From: Modicisalibacter sp049808615
GTDB lineage: Bacteria; Pseudomonadota; Gammaproteobacteria; Pseudomonadales; Halomonadaceae
Reading direction: 5' to 3'
DNA: 64,000 nucleotides
Assembly (NCBI RefSeq): GCF_049808615.1
Contig: NZ_JBNCAN010000017.1
Span: forward strand, 41,555 to 105,554
Each line of letters opens with the position of its first letter. Positions within the stretch are counted from its first letter, which is position 1. Positions 26,058 to 35,384 of this stretch are shown one piece after another. The position numbers and the translations under genes were made by a program. The notes beneath the pieces were generated by a model that did not search any database, was not told the DNA's origin, and was given only the letters and a program-made list of their open reading frames with translations.

Positions 26058-26823
26058 GCGGTTGGTGACACTCCAGTTGGGCAAGGAATACATTTTATAT
26101 GATGCAGGCATTCTATGGGACGCGACAGGCACGTCACAAATCGCCACTGCTCACCCGACACCCGTCACCCCCGATCCGGCCTGGTTCAAAGCCGGTTTCT
26201 GGCAGGCGCGCGGTGCGGTGATCGGTCAGGCGCCGGGGCGAGGCACCAGCCTGTTCGTCGATGCCTCGAGCGTCACTTCCGGCACGGCCCCCGGCGAGGC
26301 GCAGTGGGTGCTGCGTGGCTACCACCGAGGCGGCCTGGTGGCACGTGTCACTACCTCCCGCTATATCTGGCTAGGACTTGAACGTACCCGGGCCTTTCGT
26401 GAATTGCGCCTGACCGCCCTGCTATACGAAAAGGGATTGCCCGTTGCACAGCCAGTGGCCTCCTTGGTGCGGCGTGTCGGGCCTATCTATGAGGCCGCTC
26501 TGCTCACGGCACGCATCAAAAATGCCCGCGCCTTGGCGGAGGTATTGCCTCAGGCGGATAAAGCATTGCTTATACGGGTAGGCAGGACCATTCGGCGCTT
26601 TCACGAGGCCGGTCTCGATCATGTCGACCTCAATGCGCGTAACCTGCTCATCACGCCCGACGAGCAGGTCTGGCTGATCGATCTGGATCGCTGCCGTTTG
26701 CGGCGCCCCGGACGTTGGCAACAGTCCAACCTGCAACGTCTCGCGCGCTCGCTGACAAAATTTTCATCCAATGACACCGACCGCCACTGGCCACCCTTGT
26801 TACAGGGCTACCGTCAACCGTAA
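26056..26823 (+). CDS. kdkA: 3-deoxy-D-manno-octulosonic acid kinase
   Basis: KdkA phosphorylates the single Kdo on lipid A at position 4. The 255-residue protein has the kinase-like fold: FWQARGAVIGQAPGRGTSLF near the N terminus, LRGYHRGGLVARV, then the catalytic loop HVDLNARNLLI and metal-binding LIDLDRCRLRRPG, all as in Haemophilus KdkA. ATG 26056 overlaps the divergent opsX start codon, so the two starts share CATG. The stop overlaps the next start as TAATG, coupling it to the PbgA-like gene. Confidence 0.93.
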   Translation: MRLVTLQLGKEYILYDAGILWDATGTSQIATAHPTPVTPDPAWFKAGFWQARGAVIGQAPGRGTSLFVDASSVTSGTAPGEAQWVLRGYHRGGLVARVTTSRYIWLGLERTRAFRELRLTALLYEKGLPVAQPVASLVRRVGPIYEAALLTARIKNARALAEVLPQADKALLIRVGRTIRRFHEAGLDHVDLNARNLLITPDEQVWLIDLDRCRLRRPGRWQQSNLQRLARSLTKFSSNDTDRHWPPLLQGYRQP

Positions 26824-28700
26824 TGAGCGAATCATCCTCCATGTCCGATTCTTCTCGCCCCCATTTCCGACAGCGTCTGCGAGCCAGCCTTGCCTTTGCA
26901 CTGGTCAACCTGGTGCTGGTCTGGCTGATTGCCCTGCGTTACACGCCCTACCTGGAAGTCCCCGATGATGTGCTGGGCATCAGCTATCTGATTCTGACCT
27001 GGATGGGCCATTTCGCCCTGCTTACTCTTCTGGCTTGGCTACCCCTCGGCCTGCTGGCACTGGTATTGCCTCGTCGCACCCTCTGGCTACCCGCTGCCTT
27101 GCTGGCCTCGGCAGGCTTATGGCTATTGCTGCTCGACACCGGGGTCTATGCCCAATATCGCTTTCATATCAACAACTTCATGGTATCGCTGTTTCTCGAT
27201 GACAAGAACGGCGACATCTTCAGTTTCCCGCTTTCCACCTGGCTCATCGTCGGCGGTATAGCCCTGGTACTCCTGCTCGCCGAGGCCTGGCTGGCGGCAC
27301 GCCTGTTCGCCTCGCCACGGGTCCAGCGCTTGCCTTTATGGCGCGGTGTCACCTTGCTGATGATGGCGATGATCGCCAGCCACGCCCTCCATGTCGTCGC
27401 CGATGCCCGCTATCGCACGAGCGTCACCCAGCAGGTAGGGATCTTTCCGCTGCTGTTCCCGGCCACCGCCAAGGACTTCATGGAAGAACATGGCTGGCTC
27501 GATCCGCGTGCTGCCCGGGCGGCTCGTGTTGATCTAAACAAGCAAAGCCCCGACACCCTGCAGTGGCCGAGAACGCCGCTTAGCTGTTCACCCCAGGACG
27601 ATCAGCCCAATGTACTGTTCATCGTCATCGACTCCTGGCGTTACGACGAATACGGCCCCGAGAACACCCCGGCGATGTACGACGCCCTGGCCGACGAGGG
27701 TCGGCGCTATGCGGATCACTTCAGCGGCGGGAATGCGACACGCACAGGAATCATGAGCCTGTTCTACGGGCTGACGGGTAATTATTATCGGCTTTTGCAG
27801 GATACACAGACCCCGGCGCTGCTGATCACGCAACTTCAGGAGCAGGGCTATGAGATGGGTATCTTCAGCTCCGCCAGCCTGGATAGCGTCGGGTTCGACC
27901 GTTCGGTATTTGCCTCGATTCCCGAACTGCGGCCGGCCGCCGAAGGCGACACGCCGGTCGTTCGCGATCGCAACATGACCGAGGCATGGCTCGAGTGGCA
28001 GGCCTCACGTCAGCGTGACAATGCCAACGCTCCCTGGTTCAGCCTGCTGTTCTACGATGCGCCTCACGGCTATGCGGTACCCGACGACCTGGAGGTTCCC
28101 TTCGAACCTGCGGCCGAGTCGATGGATTATCTAAAGCTTGGACCGGAAACAGACCCCACGCCCTATCGCAATCTGCACCGCAATGCCGTCTATTTCGACG
28201 ATCAGCTGATCGCCAGGGTCATCAAAGAGCTCCAGGACAACGGTGAATGGGATAACACCGTGCTGGTCGTTACCGGCGATCACGGTCAGTCGTTCAACGA
28301 CTTCGGCAAGAACTACTGGGGGCACAACAGTCACTTCGCCCCGCCCCAGACCCGGGTGCCGTTGATTCTTCACGGACCGGGCATCCCCGCCGGCGAGCAC
28401 GACGGTACCACCAGCCATCTGGATGTGGCGCCGACGCTGATGCGTCATGTCCTGGGTTGCTCCAACCCCTTCAGCGATTACAGTCATGGGCGTGATCTGC
28501 TCGACTCAACGTTGGACCATGATTGGGTGTCGGCCAGCAGCTATCTCGACCTAGCCGTCATCGAACAGGATCGCATCACGGTGATCGATGGCGCCGGGGG
28601 TTGGAAAGTGGTCGATCATCAGTTGGCGCCTCAGGAGAAGACGATCTCGCCGGCAGTATTCGAGGCCATGCAGGCGCTCAAACAGTTTTATCCCGAGTAA
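26823..28700 (+). CDS. PbgA/LapC/YejM-like inner-membrane protein with sulfatase-fold periplasmic domain
   Basis: This 625-residue protein has about five N-terminal membrane helices (residues 17-200) followed by a periplasmic alkaline-phosphatase-superfamily domain (about 255-600, with NVLFIVIDSWRYDEYGPENT and VTGDHGQSFND). The arrangement and the loop DDKNGDIFSFPLSTW match the DUF3413/YejM family. In E. coli, YejM (PbgA, LapC) senses periplasmic LPS and controls LpxC turnover through LapB. Its place in an LPS-core cluster supports that role. An alternative start six codons later (ATG 26841) is possible. Confidence 0.88.
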   Translation: MSESSSMSDSSRPHFRQRLRASLAFALVNLVLVWLIALRYTPYLEVPDDVLGISYLILTWMGHFALLTLLAWLPLGLLALVLPRRTLWLPAALLASAGLWLLLLDTGVYAQYRFHINNFMVSLFLDDKNGDIFSFPLSTWLIVGGIALVLLLAEAWLAARLFASPRVQRLPLWRGVTLLMMAMIASHALHVVADARYRTSVTQQVGIFPLLFPATAKDFMEEHGWLDPRAARAARVDLNKQSPDTLQWPRTPLSCSPQDDQPNVLFIVIDSWRYDEYGPENTPAMYDALADEGRRYADHFSGGNATRTGIMSLFYGLTGNYYRLLQDTQTPALLITQLQEQGYEMGIFSSASLDSVGFDRSVFASIPELRPAAEGDTPVVRDRNMTEAWLEWQASRQRDNANAPWFSLLFYDAPHGYAVPDDLEVPFEPAAESMDYLKLGPETDPTPYRNLHRNAVYFDDQLIARVIKELQDNGEWDNTVLVVTGDHGQSFNDFGKNYWGHNSHFAPPQTRVPLILHGPGIPAGEHDGTTSHLDVAPTLMRHVLGCSNPFSDYSHGRDLLDSTLDHDWVSASSYLDLAVIEQDRITVIDGAGGWKVVDHQLAPQEKTISPAVFEAMQALKQFYPE

Positions 28701-28716
28701 ATCGAGTAGATGTTCA

Positions 28717-29505
28717 ATGACCAATATCACCGGTGTCGTCATTACACTGAACGAAGCTGCCAACATCGAAGCCTGTCTGGTCTCGCTGGCACGGGTGTGC
28801 GATGAGTTGATCGTCGTCGACTCGGGCTCGACGGACGCCACCCGCCAGCTCGCCGAACAGTCAGGTGCGCGGGTGATTGAACAACCCTATCTGGGCGACG
28901 GGCCGCAGAAGAATGTCGGTCCGGCCCAGGCAAGCCACCGCTGGGTATTGTCCCTGGACGCAGATGAGCGTTTGAGCAAAGAGGCCATTCAAGCAATCGA
29001 ACAGCTCGACCTGGAAAAATGCGAATACGATTCTTTCGCATTTAGGCGCCGCAACCATCTGGGCTCGCGCTGGATCAAGACCTGCGGCTGGTACCCGGAC
29101 TACTGCGTGCGATTGTTCGATCGTGAACGCACGGGCTTCTCCGATAGTCGACAGCACGCCTCGGTCAACGCTGCTAAGGCGGCCCGGCTGGAAGCGGATA
29201 TCGAGCACTACTCCTTCGCCAACCTCAGCGAGCTTTTCACCAAGGCCAGCGGTCGCTTCTCCAGTCGCGCCGCCAAGATCATGTACCTCAAGGGCAAGCG
29301 TGCCAGCTCTTTATCGCCCTTCTTGCACGGCACTAATGCCTTTCTGCGCAAATATATCTTCCAGCGCGGCTTCACCTCCGGCCTCGATGGTGTTTCTGTG
29401 GCACTCTCTGCCGCCGTGAATGCCTATCTCAAGTACGCCAAGCTGCTGGAATTGCAGCGTGATTCTCAGGTTCGCGACGCCGAGGACTTCGATCGGATAT
29501 GGTAG
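28717..29505 (+). CDS. Glycosyltransferase family 2, WaaE/LgtF-like
   Basis: The 262-residue protein has a GT-A fold of the GT2 family: VVITLNEAANIEACLVSL, VDSGSTDATRQLAEQ and the metal-binding SLDADERLS. Proteins of this length and motif set (WaaE/KdtX, LgtF) add beta-linked glucose to heptose I of the inner core. ATG 28717 lies 16 bp after the PbgA-like gene; the longer open frame overlapping that gene is not conserved. It overlaps the next glycosyltransferase by seven bases. Confidence 0.9.
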   Translation: MTNITGVVITLNEAANIEACLVSLARVCDELIVVDSGSTDATRQLAEQSGARVIEQPYLGDGPQKNVGPAQASHRWVLSLDADERLSKEAIQAIEQLDLEKCEYDSFAFRRRNHLGSRWIKTCGWYPDYCVRLFDRERTGFSDSRQHASVNAAKAARLEADIEHYSFANLSELFTKASGRFSSRAAKIMYLKGKRASSLSPFLHGTNAFLRKYIFQRGFTSGLDGVSVALSAAVNAYLKYAKLLELQRDSQVRDAEDFDRIW

Positions 29506-30551
29506 CGACCGCGTCAGCGAGACCCCATGTTCGCCACGTCAATCTGGCCCGCGGCTTTCGCGGTGGCGAACGTCAGACCGAGCTGTTGATACGGGCACTG
29601 GCAAAACAGGGCATCCGCCAGAGCCTGGTGTGTCGCCGCGACTCACCGCTGCGTGACGAACTCGTGGATCTCGATATCACCCTGATTGCCGCCAATCATC
29701 AGCTCGCCGGCCACTTCGCCGCCGAACGAGCCGATATCGTGCACGCTCACGAGGCCAAGGCCGTGCATTGGGCCTTTGTACAGCAACGCCTGCGTGGCAC
29801 GCCCTATCTGATCACGCGGCGGGTGCCTCAACCGGTCAAGAACAAGCCATTCAACCGCCTGGCCTATCGCGGAGCATCCTTTGCGGTCGCCATCTCATCG
29901 GTGATCGAGCAGCATCTACGCGAGCGTAACTGGTGCTCGGTCACGCGCATTCCCAGCGCCCTGGCACATTTACCTAGCGATCCAGATAGAGTCGCCGCCC
30001 TGCGCCAGCGTTTTCAAGGGCGACGCGTCGTGGGTCACATCGGCGCGCTGGTCGATCGTCATAAGGGCCAACGTCTGTTGATCGAGGCCGCCCGCTTGCT
30101 GCAGGAAAGCTATCCCGATCTACTGTTCTTGTGCCTGGGTAAAGGAGAAGACGAGGCCGCTCTCAAGCGCGAAAGCGCCGATCTTGACAACCTGATCTGG
30201 GAAGGCTTTCACGATAATGTCGGCGACTACCTGCAAGTGATGGATCTGTTCGCGTTCCCCTCGCGCAATGAAGGCTTGGGGTCGATTCTGCTCGACGTCA
30301 TGGATCATGGCGTGCCGATCGTAGCCGCCGATGTGGATGGCATCCCCGACATCGTGATTCACGATCATAGCGGCTGGCTGATCCCTCCCGGAGATGCCTC
30401 TATGCTGGCGAAAGCGATCGTGCAGCTAATCGATGCCCCCAGACTGCGCGAACAGCTAGCACAGGAAGCACGCCAACGCCTTGAGGACTTCACCCCCCGG
30501 GCCATGGCCGATGCGTATCTGGCCCTGTATCGCCGTATCTGTCCAATATGA
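29499..30551 (+). CDS. Glycosyltransferase family 4 (LPS core)
   Basis: The 350-residue protein is a GT-B glycosyltransferase. The N-terminal half starts VRHVNLARGFRGGERQTELL, an acceptor-domain pattern, and includes DIVHAHEAKAVHW. The C-terminal half has VGHIGALVDRHKGQRLLIEA and the donor-binding FPSRNEGLGSILLDVMDHGVPIV with its E-x7-E-like pair. It overlaps the preceding GT2 gene, so it is co-transcribed with the LPS core genes. The sugar transferred cannot be read from sequence. Confidence 0.9.
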   Translation: MVATASARPHVRHVNLARGFRGGERQTELLIRALAKQGIRQSLVCRRDSPLRDELVDLDITLIAANHQLAGHFAAERADIVHAHEAKAVHWAFVQQRLRGTPYLITRRVPQPVKNKPFNRLAYRGASFAVAISSVIEQHLRERNWCSVTRIPSALAHLPSDPDRVAALRQRFQGRRVVGHIGALVDRHKGQRLLIEAARLLQESYPDLLFLCLGKGEDEAALKRESADLDNLIWEGFHDNVGDYLQVMDLFAFPSRNEGLGSILLDVMDHGVPIVAADVDGIPDIVIHDHSGWLIPPGDASMLAKAIVQLIDAPRLREQLAQEARQRLEDFTPRAMADAYLALYRRICPI

Positions 30552-30651
30552 TGTTTCGACGTTGGTGCCTGGCATCCAGCTATATGGATGCTATGACAAG
30601 CTTGGGTCAGGCTTGTTAAGCTTCAGGTATCTGCGAAAGGACTCAACGGCA

Positions 30652-32238
30652 ATGCCGATCAGTACCCCTGTCGTCCGCTGGCTGGTGTTGAGCCATCTTG
30701 GACTGTGTTTGGGCTATGCCATTACCACCGTGCTGGCCCTCCCCCATTTTCTGACGCTGGCGGTTCTTGCCGCCTGGCTGGTGCTGGCCTGGGGTTTTCG
30801 TTGGGGCACGCCCTTTTATGCGCGTCCGCCACGAAAGACCTGGCCCTGGTGCCTGTTGCCCCTGGCACTGTGGTGGCTGGGTATTTATGTCACCGACAGT
30901 TACGGTCAGGTCGATGTTGGCGCCATTCTATTTCATCTCCAGGCCGGTGTCGCCGAGCATGGCGGCACCGGTCGCATCCTGATCGCCATTTTGCATACCC
31001 TGGCCGGCATCCTGATGCTGATCGCCTTTACCTGGCTGGTACGCAACGATCGTCGCTGGCGACTCCTGGAACGCATCCTGATGTTGTTTCTACTGGCGCT
31101 CAATCCCCTGCTATACGGTTTCTCATTGCAGGGCGCGGCTATCGTTGCCGAGGATGGCGCCTGGCTCGATAGGCGCTACATACCACCCACCATCGAAGCA
31201 GCGCCGGAGACATTGCCCAATCTGATTATCCTGTACCTGGAAAGCATCGAAGGCACCTACGCCGACGATTCGCGCTTCGGTAACGTCTATGACGACCTAA
31301 GGGCGCTAGGCGAACGCGGGGTGGTGTTCAAGGGAGTACGTCAAAGCGAGAATACCGGCTGGACGATGGCCGGCATGATCGCCAGTCAGTGTGGTACACC
31401 GCTGATGCCCGCCGGGCTGATCCATGACAACCAATTCGAACCTCTGGAGCATGTACTGCCCGGGGTCAATTGCTTGGGCGATCTGCTCTCGACCCAAGGG
31501 TATCGTCAGTTGTTCATGGGGGGGGCCAGTCTGGAATTTGCCGGCAAGGGGCTATTCTACAAGGATCACGGTTTCGACCGTGCCCTCGGCCGCCACCAGC
31601 TCGAACCGCGGCTGGAGGACCCAACCTATGTCAACAGCTGGGGAGTGAACGACGACTCCCTGCTCGACATGGCGGTGGAAGAAGTCGACGACTTGGCAAG
31701 TCATCCCGGACCCTTTGCTTTCGTTGGCATGACCCTTGCGGGACATCCCCCCTACGGCTATCCGGCCAAAAGCTGTCTGGAGCGTCAGGGTGAATTCGAT
31801 GGTGTCGATATTCTTTACTCGGTGCAGTGTAGCGCCTGGCTGGCTCGTCGCTTCATCGAGCGCCTGGAGGCGCGTGGTCTGCTCGAGAACACCCTGGTGA
31901 TGGTGGCAAGCGATCATCTGTCGATGAAAAACTCGGCCTGGCAACAACTGATCGCAGGACCGCGAGAGAATACTCTGATCATGTTCGGCAATGGTCTGGA
32001 GCAGCAAAGGATCTATCGCGAGGCCACCACCGTGGATATCCTGCCCACGCTACTCGAAGCCATGGGCTTCACCATCCCCTCCCATCGGGCCGGGCTAGGG
32101 GCCTCGCTACTCTCGCCGGCCCAGACACTGGTCGAACGCCATGGCCTGGAGGCCATCAATACCCGCATGCTGGAAGAGCGTGAGCTACAACTGCGGTTAT
32201 GGCAGAAAACCCAGGACAAGCCCTCTCCAAGCGACTGA
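30652..32238 (+). CDS. LTA synthase / OpgB-like phosphoglycerol transferase
   Basis: From ATG 30652 (with an AAAGGA ribosome site) the protein has 528 residues, with about four N-terminal membrane spans (residues 8-150) and a periplasmic sulfatase-fold domain (about 180-500). The metal and nucleophile region is LIILYLESIEGTYADD followed by RQSENTGWTMAGMIASQCG, where the Thr is the expected catalytic residue, and MVASDHLSMKNSAW lies near the end. The QCGTPL stretch is typical of OpgB (MdoB), which adds phosphoglycerol from phosphatidylglycerol to periplasmic glucans. An LPS-core phosphoglycerol role is possible from the neighbourhood. The open frame extends upstream into the previous gene without conserved content. 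Confidence 0.85.
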   Translation: MPISTPVVRWLVLSHLGLCLGYAITTVLALPHFLTLAVLAAWLVLAWGFRWGTPFYARPPRKTWPWCLLPLALWWLGIYVTDSYGQVDVGAILFHLQAGVAEHGGTGRILIAILHTLAGILMLIAFTWLVRNDRRWRLLERILMLFLLALNPLLYGFSLQGAAIVAEDGAWLDRRYIPPTIEAAPETLPNLIILYLESIEGTYADDSRFGNVYDDLRALGERGVVFKGVRQSENTGWTMAGMIASQCGTPLMPAGLIHDNQFEPLEHVLPGVNCLGDLLSTQGYRQLFMGGASLEFAGKGLFYKDHGFDRALGRHQLEPRLEDPTYVNSWGVNDDSLLDMAVEEVDDLASHPGPFAFVGMTLAGHPPYGYPAKSCLERQGEFDGVDILYSVQCSAWLARRFIERLEARGLLENTLVMVASDHLSMKNSAWQQLIAGPRENTLIMFGNGLEQQRIYREATTVDILPTLLEAMGFTIPSHRAGLGASLLSPAQTLVERHGLEAINTRMLEERELQLRLWQKTQDKPSPSD

Positions 32239-32248
32239 GCAGGTGCCC

Positions 32249-33280
32249 CTACGCATCTTCCAGCTGCACCGCCTTTAGCAGGCGATCCGGAGAGATCAGT
32301 TGCAGACAATGGGTGTGCCCCAATGGACAGTGGCGCTTGAAACACGGCGAGCAGGTCAGCGCCAGGGTATGAATGCTGGCATTATCGGTCAACGGTGGCG
32401 TGTAGCGTGGTGTAGAAGAGCCATAGATGGCCTGCACATGAGTTCCCACGGCGGAGGCCACATGCATCAAGCCCGAATCATTGGTCACCACCTGACGACA
32501 ATCCGCCAGCAGATCCACGGCGTCCGCCAGCCGTGTCTTGCCACATAGATTGTGGGCGTGGGCCAGTTCAGTGGTGATCGCCTCCCCCGCCGCGACATCC
32601 TTGGGACCGCCCAACACTCGGATTTCATAGCCGTCGCCTACCAGCTGCTCGGCTAGACGGCGAAAATGCGCCAGCGGCCACTGCTTGGCGGGGCCGTATT
32701 CCGCACCGGGCATCATGCCGATAGCCGGCCGCTCGCCCACACCCTGAGTTGCCTTGAGCGTCGCCAGGTTGTCGTCATCGATCTCCAGTCGCGGCGCGGG
32801 AATGGCAAAGTCGCCGCTCCGAGCTCCTGCCTCCGGCAAACCCAGCGACACAAACCGCTTGACGGTTTGATCGAGCACCGTCTTGTCCAGCCGACGACGC
32901 TCGGTGAGCAGCACCAGACGCTGCTCCCCGGTGAAGCCGACTCGCTGCGGAATGCGTGCCAGAAAAGGCACCAGCGCCGACTTCCAGGAACGCGGCAGTA
33001 CGATGGCACGATCGAAGCGCCCCTTGAGACTGCGGGCAATACGGCGGCGCGCGCCCCAACCGAACTCCCCGTGCTTGACGTCCAGGGCAATCGCCTCATC
33101 GACCTCGGCCATGCGCCCCAGAATCGGCTGAGACCAGGCCGGGGCCAGCACCCCGATCCAACAGTCGGGGTAGCGACTCTTGAGCATCTTGAACAGGCTC
33201 TGCGCCATGACCATATCGCCAACCCAGGAGGGCCCGACCACCAGAATACGCTCACCGTTTGGCTGTGTCGGATCAACCAT
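32249..33280 (-). CDS. waaF: ADP-heptose:LPS heptosyltransferase II
   Basis: WaaF adds the second heptose of the LPS inner core. The 343-residue protein has the GT9 motifs ILVVGPSWVGDMVMAQSLF at the N terminus, IVLPRSWKSALVPFLARIP, GMMPGAEYGPAKQWP, and the ADP-heptose site TNDSGLMHVASAVGTHVQAIYG. The C-terminal CSPCFKRHCPLGHTHCL cysteine cluster is usual for WaaF. It overlaps hldD by eight bases and converges on the OpgB-like gene, with 10 bp between stops. Confidence 0.96.
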   Translation of the reverse strand: MVDPTQPNGERILVVGPSWVGDMVMAQSLFKMLKSRYPDCWIGVLAPAWSQPILGRMAEVDEAIALDVKHGEFGWGARRRIARSLKGRFDRAIVLPRSWKSALVPFLARIPQRVGFTGEQRLVLLTERRRLDKTVLDQTVKRFVSLGLPEAGARSGDFAIPAPRLEIDDDNLATLKATQGVGERPAIGMMPGAEYGPAKQWPLAHFRRLAEQLVGDGYEIRVLGGPKDVAAGEAITTELAHAHNLCGKTRLADAVDLLADCRQVVTNDSGLMHVASAVGTHVQAIYGSSTPRYTPPLTDNASIHTLALTCSPCFKRHCPLGHTHCLQLISPDRLLKAVQLEDA

Positions 33281-34247
33281 TCAGCCACTCCAGATAAGCG
33301 CGAACTCCTTCGGCCACGGTCTTGAATTCGGCGTCGTAACCCACCTCTCGCAGCCGCGAAATATCGGCACGGGTATAACTTTGATAGCGTCCCTTGAGCT
33401 CCTCCGGAAAGTCAATGTACTCGATTCGACCCTGTATCCCCTGGGTACGGCCGTAGTAGTCGATGACGCTCTCGGCGATGGCCTTGAACGGCTCGGCCCG
33501 ACCGGTGCCCAGATTGAAGATACCGGAATGCTCCGGATGATCGAGGAACCAGAGATTGACCGCTACCGCATCGCCCACATAGACGAAATCGCGGCTCTGC
33601 ATCCCCGCCTCGAAACCGTCCCAGGCACCGAACAGTCGTGGATTCTGGCCTTGGCAAACCTGGGTATGATGATGGTAGGCCACACTGGCCATCTTGCCTT
33701 TGTGCTGCTCCCGGGGACCGTAGACATTGAAGTAGCGAAAGCCCACCACCTGACTGGTCAGGCTGTGCCAATGTTGACGCACGTACTGATCGAAGAGCAG
33801 CTTGGAGTAGCCATAGACATTGAGCGGCTTTTCATGCTCCGGCGCTTCAAAGAAGACATCGCTCCCCCCGTAGGTCGCTGCCGAGGAAGCATACAGCAAC
33901 GGGATACCACGCCGCTGACACAGATGGAACAACACCTTGGAATACTCGAAATTGTTTTCGAGCATGAACTTGCCATCCCATTCGGTCGTATCCGAACAGG
34001 CGCCTTCGTGAAAGATCGCCTCGATGGGGGGCAATCGCTCGCCGGCATCGCCATGCAATTCTGCCCGAGCCCGGCGAAGAAACTCGTGCTTATCCAGATA
34101 GTCGCCCAGGCTACAATCCGCCAGGTTGACGAACTTGGTTCCGTCGGTCAGATCGTCGACCACCAGTACATCCTGATGGCCTCTCGCGTTGAGCGCCTTG
34201 ACCAGATTGGCACCAATGAACCCGGCACCGCCTGTCACTACGATCAT
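33273..34247 (-). CDS. hldD: ADP-glyceromanno-heptose 6-epimerase
   Basis: HldD epimerises ADP-D,D-heptose to the L,D form used by heptosyltransferases. The 324-residue SDR-type protein starts MIVVTGGAGFIGANLVKAL (NADP-binding), has HEGACSDTTEWDG and SSAATYGG in the active site, and YGYSKLLFDQYVR as the Tyr-Lys pair. It is the first gene of the hldD-waaF pair and is divergent from glyQ, with about 170 bp between starts. Confidence 0.97.
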   Translation of the reverse strand: MIVVTGGAGFIGANLVKALNARGHQDVLVVDDLTDGTKFVNLADCSLGDYLDKHEFLRRARAELHGDAGERLPPIEAIFHEGACSDTTEWDGKFMLENNFEYSKVLFHLCQRRGIPLLYASSAATYGGSDVFFEAPEHEKPLNVYGYSKLLFDQYVRQHWHSLTSQVVGFRYFNVYGPREQHKGKMASVAYHHHTQVCQGQNPRLFGAWDGFEAGMQSRDFVYVGDAVAVNLWFLDHPEHSGIFNLGTGRAEPFKAIAESVIDYYGRTQGIQGRIEYIDFPEELKGRYQSYTRADISRLREVGYDAEFKTVAEGVRAYLEWLNG

Positions 34248-34419
34248 GATGTGGCCTCTCTTTTCATTCGGTATCGACGAGCTTGGCTTTTTATCAGCAC
34301 CAGCGACGCCATCTTGTCCTCACTCGCCGTCGAGCCATTTCGACGCCGCGCCTATAACCGCTTTGCTGCTGATTGTATACTTGACGGCTCATGAATTCAT
34401 GGCCAACGGTGCTTCACCC

Positions 34420-35382
34420 ATGACACAGTCGCCACCCCACGTGGAAACTTTCCAGGGTCTGATTCTCGCCCTGCAGCAGTACTGGGCCGAACAAGGCTGC
34501 GTAATTCTACAGCCACTGGATATGGAAGTCGGCGCCGGCACCTTTCATCCGGCAACCTTCCTGCGTTCCATCGGCCCCGAGAACTGGAACGCCGCCTACG
34601 TCCAGCCTTCACGCCGTCCAACCGATGGCCGCTATGGCGAAAACCCCAATCGCCTTCAGCACTATTACCAGTTTCAGGTCGTCATGAAGCCCTCCCCTGT
34701 CGACTTCCAGGCGCTCTACCTGGGCTCCTTGGAACGACTGGGGCTCGACCCGCTGATCCACGACATCCGTTTCGTCGAGGACAACTGGGAATCGCCGACG
34801 CTTGGCGCTTGGGGATTAGGTTGGGAAATCTGGCTCAATGGCATGGAGGTCACTCAGTTCACTTACTTCCAGCAGGCCGGCGGTATCGAGTGCTATCCGG
34901 TCACCGGCGAGCTGACCTACGGCCTGGAACGCATCGCGATGTATCTCCAGAACGTCGATAGCGTCTACGATCTGGTATGGGCGATCGCGCCGGATGGTAC
35001 TCGGGTTCGCTACGGTGACGTCTACTTGCAGAACGAGCGTGAGCAGTCTACCTACAATTTCGAGCACGCCAACGTACCCGCCCTGTTTGCCCAATTCGAT
35101 CATCTCGAGGGTGAATGCGCCAAGCTGCTCGAGGCCCAACTGCCCCTTCCCGCCTACGAGATGGTGCTCAAGGCCTCGCACACCTTCAACCTGCTCGATG
35201 CACGCCACGCTATCTCGGTGACCGAACGTCAGCGCTATATTCTGCGCGTACGCACCCTGGCGCGGGATGTTGCCCACGCCTATTTTCAATCGCGCAAGAT
35301 GGCTGGCTTTCCTTTAGCCAGCGAGGATCTGCGTCAAGAATTACTGGCTGAAGAGCCGCTTGCCGAAAAGGGAGGCGTTTGA
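34420..35382 (+). CDS. glyQ: Glycine--tRNA ligase alpha subunit
   Basis: GlyQ is the catalytic subunit of the bacterial alpha2beta2 glycyl-tRNA synthetase. From ATG 34420 it is 320 residues (E. coli 303) and opens with the conserved TFQGLILALQQYWAEQGC and QPLDMEVGAGTFHPATFLR. YVQPSRRPTDGRYGENPNR and the later GGIECYPVTGELTYGLERI are class II synthetase motifs. An in-frame ATG at 34399 would add seven residues. It overlaps the glyS open frame at its stop. Confidence 0.96.
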   Translation: MTQSPPHVETFQGLILALQQYWAEQGCVILQPLDMEVGAGTFHPATFLRSIGPENWNAAYVQPSRRPTDGRYGENPNRLQHYYQFQVVMKPSPVDFQALYLGSLERLGLDPLIHDIRFVEDNWESPTLGAWGLGWEIWLNGMEVTQFTYFQQAGGIECYPVTGELTYGLERIAMYLQNVDSVYDLVWAIAPDGTRVRYGDVYLQNEREQSTYNFEHANVPALFAQFDHLEGECAKLLEAQLPLPAYEMVLKASHTFNLLDARHAISVTERQRYILRVRTLARDVAHAYFQSRKMAGFPLASEDLRQELLAEEPLAEKGGV

Positions 35383-35384
35383 GC

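Noticed and set aside
33180..34394. 404-residue plus-strand frame opposite hldD and waaF
   Set aside because: The minus strand encodes two well-conserved enzymes in the same place; this frame is a shadow.
34248..34419. Glycine riboswitch upstream of glyQ
   Set aside because: The gap is only about 170 bp and shared with hldD. No aptamer-like tandem fold or conserved core was seen.
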